Part shown: positions 46,701 through 54,402 of the stretch, piece by piece
Layout of the letters: every line of letters starts with the position of its first letter
Position numbering within the stretch: position 1 is the stretch's first letter
From: Ahrensia sp.
GTDB taxonomy: Bacteria; Pseudomonadota; Alphaproteobacteria; Rhizobiales; Rhizobiaceae
Direction of reading: 5' to 3'
DNA: 64,000 bases
Assembly (NCBI GenBank): GCA_002706335.1
Contig: PAKZ01000036.1
Coordinates: 1-64,000, forward strand
Made by a program: the position numbers and the translations under genes
The notes under the pieces: generated by a model
Database searches by the model: none
What the model was told of the DNA's origin: nothing
Seen by the model: the letters and a program-made list of their open reading frames with translations, nothing else

Positions 46701-48465
46701 CCTGATCAATTTCGAAACCATAGCCAAGGAAGGCGACGGTACGTTGACCGTTCCGGGCGGAACCTTCGCCAACGGACCGCTTGATTTCAACGTCAACGAC
46801 GGCACCGGGATCGTTGACGGCGACCGGCCGCAAATGAACATATTCGTTGCCGACGGCGCGACGTTCCGGACCGACAGCCAAGTGGGCAACGCTGTCATCG
46901 ACACAGGCGGTCGGATCAGCGGAAACGGCTCCTACGACAACTTCACCATCAACGGCATCGTCGCCCCCGGCAATTCCATCGGCACGATCACGGTGACGGG
47001 CGATGCCGCGTTCAATGCGGGTTCCGTCTACGAGGTCGAGATCGAAGCGCCCGACCAGTCCGACCTGATCGATGTCGCGGGGACTGCTACCATCGATGGC
47101 GGAACGCTGGAGATCGTCAGGCTGAGCCCGGATCAGAGCTATGCCGACGGCCAGACCTACCGGATCATCGAAGCCGGGGACGTGGTGGTCAATTCCGGGT
47201 TTGTTTTCGACGAACCGTTCTCGCTGTTGGCAACCGAACTGGTCTATGGCGCCGACTATGTAGACCTTATCCTGTCGACCAACATTCCGTTGCAGGACTT
47301 TGCCGAGACGAGAAACCAGCGCGCAGCGGCAAGCGGCCTCAACGATCTGGAGCAGACCGGTGATGCGCTGGCGGTCTTCAACGAGCTCTACATGCTCGAC
47401 CCGGACAGCGCCCGCGAGGCGTTTGATCTGGCGTCCGGCGAAGTTCACGCATCAGTAAATCACCTGGTTCGTCTGGGCACCGACCTGTTCACTGCAACGT
47501 TGCGCAATCAGGGCATTGCCGGGCTCGCCACCGGCTCCTCTGACAAGATGGCCGCTTCTCCGGCCCTGGGATATTTCGACGATGGACAATACGGCGGGTC
47601 CTTCGACACCGTCGCAAACCGAAGGGTGCAAGCCGCATGGGGCGGACTTGTCGGCAGTGTTAGCGACATCGGAGGCGACGGCAATGCCGCAGAATACGAT
47701 ATGGCAGTCGGCGGCGTGGTCGGAGGCTATCAAGGTCAGGGAACGCTCGGCGAGGGTACCTTCGTCGCCGGTTTTGGAGCGGGATACCTCGCGGGAGATT
47801 CCAGGATCGAAGCGCGTCTTTCGGATGCGGATACGGCCAGCGCAAACTTCGGCGCATATGGCGCATGGACCGATGGCGTCTGGACGCTATCGGGTGTGGC
47901 CGCTTACGCGGCGACCCATGTTTCGACGGAACGCCGCATCCTGTTTGGGGACATCGATCGGACTGCCGATGCCGGTTATTGGACGCACACATTCGCGATC
48001 GACGCCGAAGCGGCGCGCGCTTTCGACATGGGTGGCTTCACGCTTTCTCCTCTTGTCAGCCTGAATGCCGGACACACCGGTCACGGCTTGGCACAGGAGA
48101 GCGGGGCCGGCGCACTCGACCTCGCGATAGCGTCTGACGGCAGCGGCTGGTTCGACACCGGATTGGGGCTGGAACTCGCGCGCACAATCATCACGCCCGA
48201 AGGCACGCGGTTCTCGGCGAGGGCGAAGGCCGTGTGGGAGCACGCGTTCGCGGGCGTCACGCCAACGCAAGACATCTCTCTTGCCGGAAGCCCTACAGGC
48301 TTTACTGTCGCAGGTCCGGATGCAGGGTCCGACCGATTGAAGCTCGAATTCAACCTCGATATTGCCATGGGTGAAAACGTCGATATCTTCGCGGGCTACG
48401 GTGCACGCATCTCGACGAGTGGACATGCTCACTCCGCAAACATTGGGATAAAGGCCAGTTTTTGA
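43744..48465 (+). CDS. Giant autotransporter with repeat-built passenger domain
   Basis: A 1573-residue type V secretion protein. A long signal peptide ends near SPALA-ACTA. The passenger (about 50-1290) is rich in Gly, Asp, Thr and Ser with beta-helix character, including four successive modules with GDITVVGG-, GNVSVTGG-, GDISVFGG- and GSITVGGG-like cores (bases 44710-45420). IAPGNSIGTITVTGD-like and TVDVAGT segments appear late. Residues from about 1298 form the autotransporter beta-barrel, ending in the expected Phe. The ATG at 43744 follows AGGGGGTTGGGG. It is translationally linked to the IalB-family gene. Ligand or host target unknown; adhesion is the usual role. Confidence 0.88.
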   Translation: MIKSKCVECQRGRADRNIRSIASHSVSAIALTSALGFIPSPALAACTAAATTITCTGDISGGFSTQGDFDILNMATLTDDIGGNGIRIVATSTGNFAFNAVIDPFDIILTGGSLATRNGFNIVSESGSISGTINGDILGQVGSDATNSATFPPRNFSALGFEAGTGISVTHTGTVDVTMPIVTRTTNGTRADIATGRFAAIRAESETGDVTVINTGDVILDGGERNASNTRTSGTAGTLAIDFSNAVSDISGIMAQGRGDLSLQQTGNVNVSGAEATISAETVDGRADVQGEYATTSGIYVPAFSTTGGVNDPNLPRFETIDMDVMGDITVVGGDIVATATVNSNGGTAGEALLTTDNAFRNQEAIGIQIGSGNVYGNGQTVDLTLVGNVSVTGGSTTAMALASNGGAGETAGRIRMLVNGQDAIGIAITPDRGPNLDLPTEVDVSVEGDISVFGGDVVSTSTGSGSGEVTINTTTPSTDFEASQYHSARGGDALGLRFMRISDIDSFTMDGSITVGGGSASAQHTGDNESLSVQATGGGANGFYTTVGAVGASTTAALDIDVHLVGPDVSTVVSGAGVLGNISSGRQAGPYFSFVGADSQLTYSGDITNTPGSGTVTATDGAFVNRAFLGFVVGANPTVFDSNINGTLIYDGTIDLTGGDITVSGPLSPSPNVLANANNWAANSYLLVGQGVAGIFGEVYDFEDDSTSLLTIDHRGVIDITAGSGQAGLGVAEGIGISGDYYPELDGHVIVSGTVNITGADFGSTRGGTASAGVLLELSGDGSLDVDGGTITASGSGAAGVQANSYRSNVVVRNGGTVTANGTEAAGIAIGSFEDFSFVTSSEPEGYFASSTNMVTIGAGSSVTSAQFIGIHDESQSLYTFGDEDYAPDLYNQPTYNATTVDVAGTVTGGNGTAIDLGSGMDRLILRQSAVVNGSMLLGSGDDVFVFQDFTETKAVDGGDDRDAIEVTVAAGNSSVFDPSVETPNLINFETIAKEGDGTLTVPGGTFANGPLDFNVNDGTGIVDGDRPQMNIFVADGATFRTDSQVGNAVIDTGGRISGNGSYDNFTINGIVAPGNSIGTITVTGDAAFNAGSVYEVEIEAPDQSDLIDVAGTATIDGGTLEIVRLSPDQSYADGQTYRIIEAGDVVVNSGFVFDEPFSLLATELVYGADYVDLILSTNIPLQDFAETRNQRAAASGLNDLEQTGDALAVFNELYMLDPDSAREAFDLASGEVHASVNHLVRLGTDLFTATLRNQGIAGLATGSSDKMAASPALGYFDDGQYGGSFDTVANRRVQAAWGGLVGSVSDIGGDGNAAEYDMAVGGVVGGYQGQGTLGEGTFVAGFGAGYLAGDSRIEARLSDADTASANFGAYGAWTDGVWTLSGVAAYAATHVSTERRILFGDIDRTADAGYWTHTFAIDAEAARAFDMGGFTLSPLVSLNAGHTGHGLAQESGAGALDLAIASDGSGWFDTGLGLELARTIITPEGTRFSARAKAVWEHAFAGVTPTQDISLAGSPTGFTVAGPDAGSDRLKLEFNLDIAMGENVDIFAGYGARISTSGHAHSANIGIKASF

Positions 48466-48995
48466 TTGACCCCCGTATCCTCGCCGCCGCGGTCCCACTG
48501 CTGATGGCGGCGCTGCCATCAGTCGGTCTGGCAGCAGGCAGCCTGCCAGGCGGAGCTTCGTCATTGACGGAGCGACATGGAGACTGGGTTGTCAATTGCG
48601 CTTCGACCGAAGGAACGGTGACCTGCTCGGCATCGCAGGTACAGGTCGACAAGAACACCAAACAACGCTTGCTCGCATTCCAGTTCCAGATTTCTGCGGA
48701 TACCGACAGGCTGGTTGGAACACTGATCATGCCTTTCGGCCTTCGATTGACGGACGGTGTGACGCCTTCGATAGATGACAAAGAGCCCATCAAACCCTTG
48801 CCGTTTTCGACTTGCCTGCCGGCGGGATGCATAGTTCGCATTGCTGAAAATTCGCCCGCTTTCGACCTTCTGGCCGAGGGGAACACACTCAACCTAGCAG
48901 TCACTGCGGACGATACCGGCCAGAAAATCACATTCCCGGTCTCGCTCGAGGGACTGTCCGCCGCAGTGGCTCGTGTCGACGAACTGTCGGAATGA
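48462..48995 (+). CDS. Invasion-associated locus B (IalB) family protein
   Basis: A 177-residue exported protein. A signal peptide ends near VGLA-AGSL, and the mature part has the IalB pattern: ERHGDWVVNCAS, CSASQ, FQFQI, MPFGLRLTDGV and FSTCLPAGCIV, with two cysteine pairs. IalB of Bartonella helps erythrocyte invasion, but homologues are widespread in non-pathogenic Rhizobiales and their general role is unclear. The start is a TTG at 48462 overlapping the autotransporter stop (TTGA), with AAAGG upstream. A later ATG would break the signal peptide. Confidence 0.85.
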   Translation: MIDPRILAAAVPLLMAALPSVGLAAGSLPGGASSLTERHGDWVVNCASTEGTVTCSASQVQVDKNTKQRLLAFQFQISADTDRLVGTLIMPFGLRLTDGVTPSIDDKEPIKPLPFSTCLPAGCIVRIAENSPAFDLLAEGNTLNLAVTADDTGQKITFPVSLEGLSAAVARVDELSE

Positions 48996-49171
48996 GCAAA
49001 CCCGGCGACTGTTTCGCCTCAGAGCTCAACATCCGGTAATTTCCGAACGCCCACAAGAACCAAGGTAGCAGCGTGGACTGCCGAAAATGACCGCCAGGCG
49101 TCTCAATGCAGTCGTAGCGGCAAATCCGTTGAACGCGCGGAAGCGGATATCGATCGTCTGAGGCGGCATGA

Positions 49172-52100
49172 TCAGAACCGCACATCCAGGTTGAGACTGG
49201 CCGAATGATCCTGAACCCCCATGCCAAACAGACCCATATAGGTAAAACCAAGCGTCGCTTTCCCGATGAAGGTCGCATCGAACCCGGCGTCGAGCACCAG
49301 CGTGTCCTGCGCCAGCGGTACGCCCTCGACGGCGAAGGCATCTTCGCCTGAAGCGAAGGTTATCTGCTTCGCTGGTTCGCCGCCGAACGCGCGCCGCCAA
49401 CCGGCCATGCCGTACAGCCTTGCATCCAGGTCGCCCAACGCCACGGCCGTCTCGGCGCGCAGGCCAAGCGTCGTGAACGTCGCATCCGAGACATCGGAAG
49501 CGGCGGTCAGTGCCGCCGCACCGCCGCCTTCAGTGAAGCTGTCAGTCGACAAGTTTACATAGGCGAGATTGGCGAAAGGTTCGAACCGCGCGGCGCCCGC
49601 CTCGAAGCCGTAAGCTGCTTCGCCCCAGCTTTGCAGGGTGCGGGCGTTGTATGAGGCCGAAAGGCCGTCCGAATAGCCGGTGAAGGTGGCCGATCGCGAC
49701 GTATCGAGAGTATTCCAGCTGTAGGCCGCACCGCCCTTCAACGAGAAGGCATCCCAGTTGCCGCCGGAATAGGCACCAAGCGTGAAACTGTCCACTGTGC
49801 CCGACGACATACGATCGGAAATGCTGATGCCGGAGCGGGAATAGCCGCCAATCAAACCGGCATAGATATCGTTTGCAATTTCTGCGTCTGCCCCCATTAA
49901 CAGACCGCCGATATTGCGGCTCATCTCGGCGGCGTTCCCGTCGCTGTCCCACTGGCTCCAGGAGCCGAAAGCCTGGCCCCACATCCCCAAATTTTCGGAA
50001 ATCCGATCCTCGATCCGGGCGCTGTTGTCAGCCCCGATACTGCCCAGCGCCACACGCAACCGGTCCATCGCCGCCTCGCGCGGGAACCGGCTGTCTTCCA
50101 GAAGTGCCGTTTTGGCCGAAGCATGGATCTCGCCCGAGAGCAAATCGAGCGCGACAGGCGCGGTGGCGTTGGAGAGGCCGAGCACAGCGTCGAACACGCT
50201 ATTGCCGCCGCCGAGCGAAAAGGCGCCTCCGCCGGCTGCGCATTGATTGGTGCTCATACCACTGATGCAAAAGCTCGTCGCAGCAAGGGAGGAAGTGAGC
50301 AGCACGTTGTTTACGTCATAACCGAGCGCAAAGTTGAGGAAGGCGTAGTCGTCCCTAAGCGTATCGAACGTTCCCGTAACCCCGCCCGCCGCCGTCAAGA
50401 TGGTGTAGGTGCCCGGTGCATAGGTCGTGCCATCGTCCGTGCCGTTGACGGGCGTCACATGCACCGCGCCTCCGTTGATGATTGCGGTGCCGGTTGCGTT
50501 GATAAGATCATTGTTGGTGCCCGCGACAAAGCCGCCATCGTTGAGTTCGACCGTGTAGGTCGAGCCGGGCGCGATTGTGAGGTTCCCCACGTTCAAAGTG
50601 CCGATGGAATTCCCCGGCGCGATGGCGCCGCCGGACGCGATCGCCACCGTTCCGAGCGTGCCGGAACCGCCGAGCGTACCGCCTGTGACATTCAGCGTGC
50701 CGCCAAGCGCGGTGTTCACATAAAGCGTGCCGCCGGTGACGGTGGTGGAGCCCCGAAAGCTGTTGGACGCGCCGGTGAGGCTGGTGACGCCAGCCAGATG
50801 GTTGATCTTGTCGTCGTTGCCGCCGGAAATTGCCGTCGCGAAGACATAGGCAGTGTCCGTGTGATTGAAGACAAGCGTGCCGACGCCGTCAGCAAAGTTG
50901 ATGCCTACCGCAGTGATCGTTCCAGCGCCCGCCGCCGCGTCGCCCGCTGCCGCGCCGATGTTGACGGTGCCCGTGGAAGGGTCGCGAGACGCGACGTTCA
51001 AAATGCCGCTCGTGTTCAGTGCGCCGCCATTGGAGAGGGTGAGCGTCGCATCACCCCTGCGGCCGAGGGTGACGCCTACGGTGTCCATCCATAGGGATCC
51101 GGCGCCATCCACCAACACCGTGCCGATCGTGTCATCGTTTCTTGCAATAACACTGCCGTGGCTGTTCACGGCACCGCCATTCAGAATGCTCAGGGTGCCG
51201 GTGGCTCCTGGGCTCGAGGCGCCAGCGGACGGTCCGGTGTCACCGACAGTCAGGGTGTTCGACGTCGTCCAGCTGGAATTGGCGCCGGTTATGGTTGCAT
51301 AGCCCGTGGAGGTGGAACCGGCACCGACGAGACCGGCTCTGCTGGTGACCTTGCCGCCATTCGAGACGGTCAGGGTACCGGTTCCGTTTGCACCGACGGC
51401 CAAGTTTAGCGTACTGGCCAGGATGGCGCCCGCCCCATCGACCGATGCCTTGCTATTTGAACCATTGTTGTTGCCGATGAAGACATACCGGTTTCTGGTG
51501 GTGCCGCTGACGTTGAGGGTAGCTGTGTTCACCAACAGATCCCCCGAACTGTCGATCGAGCCGCTTGCGCTCAGCGTGCCGCCATTGACTGTGGTGTCAC
51601 CGGAATAGGTATTGGCGCCGGAAAGAACGAGTTCACCCGCTCCGGTCTTGGTCAACTGACCAGTGCCCGAAATGGCGCCGGCGAATGTCAGGGCGTCGGA
51701 GCGGTTGAAGGTCAGTGTCCCGTTGTCGGTGACATCGCCCAGGATCGAACCTGAGGTGCCGCCCGAGCCGATCGCCAAAGTGCCACCGCTGATGGTGGTG
51801 CCGCCCGTATAGGTGTTCTCGCCTGTAAGCGTAACGGTGCCGGAAGCGATCTCGATAGCTGCGCCCGCGCCCGAACCGGCAGTGTAGCTGCCGCCCGAGG
51901 GCAGGCTCGCCGCGCTGTCGTCGGCGATGCTGCTGGCTATTGTGAACGTGCCAGTGGGGTTGAAAACGGTGGTTGAGCCGCTTTGCAGGAAGAGGTCGGT
52001 GCCCGCCGCCGCGCCATTATTGACGCCGGTGCCGGCCGTGACACCACTGCCGGAAAAACTGCCATCTGCGATGTTCAGCGTAGCGCCGTCGCGCACGAAG

Positions 52101-53374
52101 ATCGCGCCGCCGAAGGCGCCGCCGCCGCCGCCCCGCCCGGTTTGGCTGCCTTGGCCATCACCGCCCGTTCCGCCGCCGGTGCCGCCTGCGCCGCCCGCAC
52201 CGCCCGTAGCACCGAAGCCGCCGTCAGATGGGCTGCCCCCGCCGCCGCCGCCGCCGAAGCCACCGGCCCCGCCTTGCGGGTGGGTGCCATAACCCTGCGT
52301 CCCCGATCCGCCGCCGCCGCCGCCGAAGCCGCCGGCCCCGCCCGGGCCATCACCAGATCGAGAGCCGCCGCCGCCGCCGCCGAAGTCAGCGCCGTCGCCA
52401 CCACCACCAGGGTCTATGTAGTTCGCGGCGCCGCCACCGCCACCGCCGGCGGCTGTCGCGTCGCCGCCGCCAGAGCCGTTGCTGCCACCATTGCCGCCGG
52501 ACGCGGCCGTCAGACCGCCGCCGCCGCCGCCGCCACCGCCCGAGCCGTTGCCGCCGCCGCCCGTGCCGCCGCCCGTGCCGCCGCCACCACCGCCGCCGCC
52601 AGCGCCATTGCCGCCTCCGCCGCCAGTCCCGCCGCTGCCGCCTCCTGGGTTGCCGTTTACGGGATGAAGGCCACCTGTGCCACCGTCTCCTCCCGATCCG
52701 CCTGGCCCACTCCCTCCCGCGCCGCTAGTAAGAGGGGAACTGGAGCCGCTGCCGCCGCCACCACCGCTATAGCCGCCACCGCCACCGCCACCACCATTAG
52801 AAACGCTGCCGTCACCGCCGCTGCCGCCAAGGCCACCTCCACCGCCGCCACCCAGGTCGGCGGGGTTGCCTCCACTGCCGCCGGTGGCGTTGTTGCCGGA
52901 AAAGCTGACATTGCTGATGGTGGCTGTGCCGGTGTTGACGAAGATCGCGCCGCCCGCCCCCATGCCGCCGCCGCCGCCCCCATTTCCGCCATCGCCGCCC
53001 GTCGCCGCGCCGTTCGCCAGCGTCACGTTCTGGATCGTGGCCGAGCTGTTGAGGAAGAAGATGCGGTTGTTGCTCTCAGCATCTATGGTGTGGTTTTGCC
53101 CGTCGATGGTGATATCGGCCGAAACCGGCGGTAAAAGCGTTGTGCCGAGCGCGATGTCGTTATCGATGAGGATGCGGTCGCCGGCGACCGCGTTGGTCAT
53201 CGCCGTGGATAGCGACGCCGCATCGGTGACATTGTAATCCGCTGCCTGCCCGCGAACGCTGAACGCCAGCAGTGCCGCCGTGCAGAGCGCGCTGGTGGTG
53301 AGAAATTTTCGCAAGAGTTGCGAATGCGCAAGGCCTGAAAGGCGTGCCACTCCAGTCGGTTCTGATCTCGTCAT
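49172..53374 (-). CDS. Giant autotransporter with a glycine-rich insertion
   Basis: A 1400-residue type V secretion protein. A signal peptide (residues 1-44) ends at GQA-ADYN. A beta-helix start (45-163) is followed by a 260-residue Gly-rich tract (about 164-423), then many autotransporter-associated beta-strand repeats (GENTYTGGTTISGGTLAIG, GANTYSGDTTVNGGTLSASG, GNSIGTLNVGNL). The C-terminal barrel spans about 1130-1400 and ends in Arg-Phe. The ATG follows GGAGGGG. It is convergent with the first autotransporter/IalB pair and divergent from a two-component system that may control it. Surface adhesion or biofilm function is inferred only from architecture. Confidence 0.88.
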   Translation of the reverse strand: MTRSEPTGVARLSGLAHSQLLRKFLTTSALCTAALLAFSVRGQAADYNVTDAASLSTAMTNAVAGDRILIDNDIALGTTLLPPVSADITIDGQNHTIDAESNNRIFFLNSSATIQNVTLANGAATGGDGGNGGGGGGMGAGGAIFVNTGTATISNVSFSGNNATGGSGGNPADLGGGGGGGLGGSGGDGSVSNGGGGGGGGYSGGGGGSGSSSPLTSGAGGSGPGGSGGDGGTGGLHPVNGNPGGGSGGTGGGGGNGAGGGGGGGGTGGGTGGGGNGSGGGGGGGGGLTAASGGNGGSNGSGGGDATAAGGGGGGAANYIDPGGGGDGADFGGGGGGSRSGDGPGGAGGFGGGGGGSGTQGYGTHPQGGAGGFGGGGGGGSPSDGGFGATGGAGGAGGTGGGTGGDGQGSQTGRGGGGGAFGGAIFVRDGATLNIADGSFSGSGVTAGTGVNNGAAAGTDLFLQSGSTTVFNPTGTFTIASSIADDSAASLPSGGSYTAGSGAGAAIEIASGTVTLTGENTYTGGTTISGGTLAIGSGGTSGSILGDVTDNGTLTFNRSDALTFAGAISGTGQLTKTGAGELVLSGANTYSGDTTVNGGTLSASGSIDSSGDLLVNTATLNVSGTTRNRYVFIGNNNGSNSKASVDGAGAILASTLNLAVGANGTGTLTVSNGGKVTSRAGLVGAGSTSTGYATITGANSSWTTSNTLTVGDTGPSAGASSPGATGTLSILNGGAVNSHGSVIARNDDTIGTVLVDGAGSLWMDTVGVTLGRRGDATLTLSNGGALNTSGILNVASRDPSTGTVNIGAAAGDAAAGAGTITAVGINFADGVGTLVFNHTDTAYVFATAISGGNDDKINHLAGVTSLTGASNSFRGSTTVTGGTLYVNTALGGTLNVTGGTLGGSGTLGTVAIASGGAIAPGNSIGTLNVGNLTIAPGSTYTVELNDGGFVAGTNNDLINATGTAIINGGAVHVTPVNGTDDGTTYAPGTYTILTAAGGVTGTFDTLRDDYAFLNFALGYDVNNVLLTSSLAATSFCISGMSTNQCAAGGGAFSLGGGNSVFDAVLGLSNATAPVALDLLSGEIHASAKTALLEDSRFPREAAMDRLRVALGSIGADNSARIEDRISENLGMWGQAFGSWSQWDSDGNAAEMSRNIGGLLMGADAEIANDIYAGLIGGYSRSGISISDRMSSGTVDSFTLGAYSGGNWDAFSLKGGAAYSWNTLDTSRSATFTGYSDGLSASYNARTLQSWGEAAYGFEAGAARFEPFANLAYVNLSTDSFTEGGGAAALTAASDVSDATFTTLGLRAETAVALGDLDARLYGMAGWRRAFGGEPAKQITFASGEDAFAVEGVPLAQDTLVLDAGFDATFIGKATLGFTYMGLFGMGVQDHSASLNLDVRF
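52106..52885. repeat. Glycine-codon low-complexity tract within the second autotransporter
   Basis: About 780 bp of imperfect GCC/GGC-type triplet repeats encode residues 164-423, mostly runs of 4-9 Gly broken by Ser, Asn, Asp, Thr and Ala. It is flanked on both sides by a GGAIFV..G.(A)T(L/I)...SFSG beta-helix rung. Replication slippage could change its length in 3-bp steps without a frameshift. Confidence 0.85.
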
Positions 53375-53713
53375 AGCGTCCCCTCCGGCCCGGCAGTGGT
53401 GACCGCGCGCGCAAAAAATCAGCGAACGGTCGGACGGTTTGCGCCTGTCCGGAATCCTTATGCGGCAGCGTTCAGTGATGAATTTCAGGGCAAATGAGAG
53501 TTGCCGTCATCAACACCGCATGTCATCCGAATCCCGGTCAAACGTCACCGGAGACGAATAGCGGCGCGCAATGCAGGGGAAAATACCATGAATATAGTAT
53601 GTGCTTGATATAGAAGCGATTCTATATTCGGAAACTTACAGTTTTCGGCATGTTGGTCCGGTGTGTGATAGAATAGACCGTTGCCGATTTTTTCAATGAA
53701 ACCAGGTGCGGCC
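53375..53713. promoter_or_regulatory. Divergent control region between autotransporter 2 and the response regulator
   Basis: A 339-bp AT-leaning spacer. ATATAGAA (53608-53615) and TTCTATAT (53620-53627) form a perfect 8-bp inverted repeat with a 4-nt loop, about 90 bp upstream of the regulator ATG. It is a candidate binding site for the LuxR-type regulator or a short hairpin. No reliable -35/-10 pair was identified. Confidence 0.45.
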
Positions 53714-54400
53714 ATGTCCGGCGAGACGGAGGAGAGAACGGAAAACAAGACCCGCTGGCGCGTCCTCCTCATTGAGGATGACGAACCGGTATGCCAGCGG
53801 CTTGCCCGCATTCTGGAAGGCTGGGAACAGGGACGCCTCATCGCCGCATGCGGCATGCTTTCCGAGGCCAAGAGGGTGATCGACCGGGAACCCATCGACC
53901 TGCTGATTACTGATCTGCGCCTGCCGGACGGCAACGGCATCGAGGCCATCCAGCGGCTGAAAGCCATTTCTCCCGATGCGGAGGCCATGGTCATTTCGGT
54001 GCTTGCAGACGAACGCACTGTGCTCGACGCCATCGAAGCAGGTGCCGCCGGCTATCTGCACAAGGACGCATACGCGATCGATCTTCTGAAGGCCGTCAAG
54101 GATCTCCTCGCGGGACACTCCCCGATTTCATCGCGCATCGCCCGCCTGCTCGTGCGCCGCCTCGCGGGGCAGGAAACAACCGACCGGCCGCCCGACGCGC
54201 CGTCCGATCTCACTGCCCGCGAAATGGACATCCTGAACCATATCGCCAGGGGCCTGACCTACGAGGAAATAGCCAACCTCCTGGAGATCTCGCGCCACAC
54301 AGTTCCGGTGCACATTCGCAACATCTACAGGAAGCTCAGCGTGAACAACCGCTCGCAGGCCGTCTACGAGGCGCGAGAACGCGGAATCCTGCCGAGATAG
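53714..54400 (+). CDS. NarL/LuxR-type response regulator
   Basis: A 228-residue two-component regulator. The receiver domain has the acidic pocket EDD (21-23), the phospho-acceptor Asp67 in LLITDLRLPDG and Lys117 in GYLHKDAY. The C-terminal LuxR-type HTH (about 165-225) reads LTAREMDILNHIARGLTYEEIANLLEISRHTVPVHIRNIYRKL. The ATG at 53714 is preferred because AGGTG lies six bases upstream; earlier starts at 53681 (TTG) and 53696 lack one. It forms an operon with the sensor kinase, 2 bp downstream, and is divergent from the second autotransporter gene. Confidence 0.92.
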   Translation: MSGETEERTENKTRWRVLLIEDDEPVCQRLARILEGWEQGRLIAACGMLSEAKRVIDREPIDLLITDLRLPDGNGIEAIQRLKAISPDAEAMVISVLADERTVLDAIEAGAAGYLHKDAYAIDLLKAVKDLLAGHSPISSRIARLLVRRLAGQETTDRPPDAPSDLTAREMDILNHIARGLTYEEIANLLEISRHTVPVHIRNIYRKLSVNNRSQAVYEARERGILPR

Positions 54401-54402
54401 GC

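Noticed and set aside
48462-48995. Calling the IalB-family protein a virulence factor
   Set aside because: Homologues are common in environmental Rhizobiales, and nothing else in the window indicates pathogenicity.
52106-52885. Triplet-rich region considered as a CRISPR-like or satellite array
   Set aside because: There are no constant repeat and spacer units. It is a coding glycine tract in frame with a secreted protein.
50123-53134. Long plus-strand frames opposite the second autotransporter, including Ala- and Pro-rich ones
   Set aside because: They mirror the glycine codon tract (GCC read as Ala, CCG as Pro) and have no independent start or domain.
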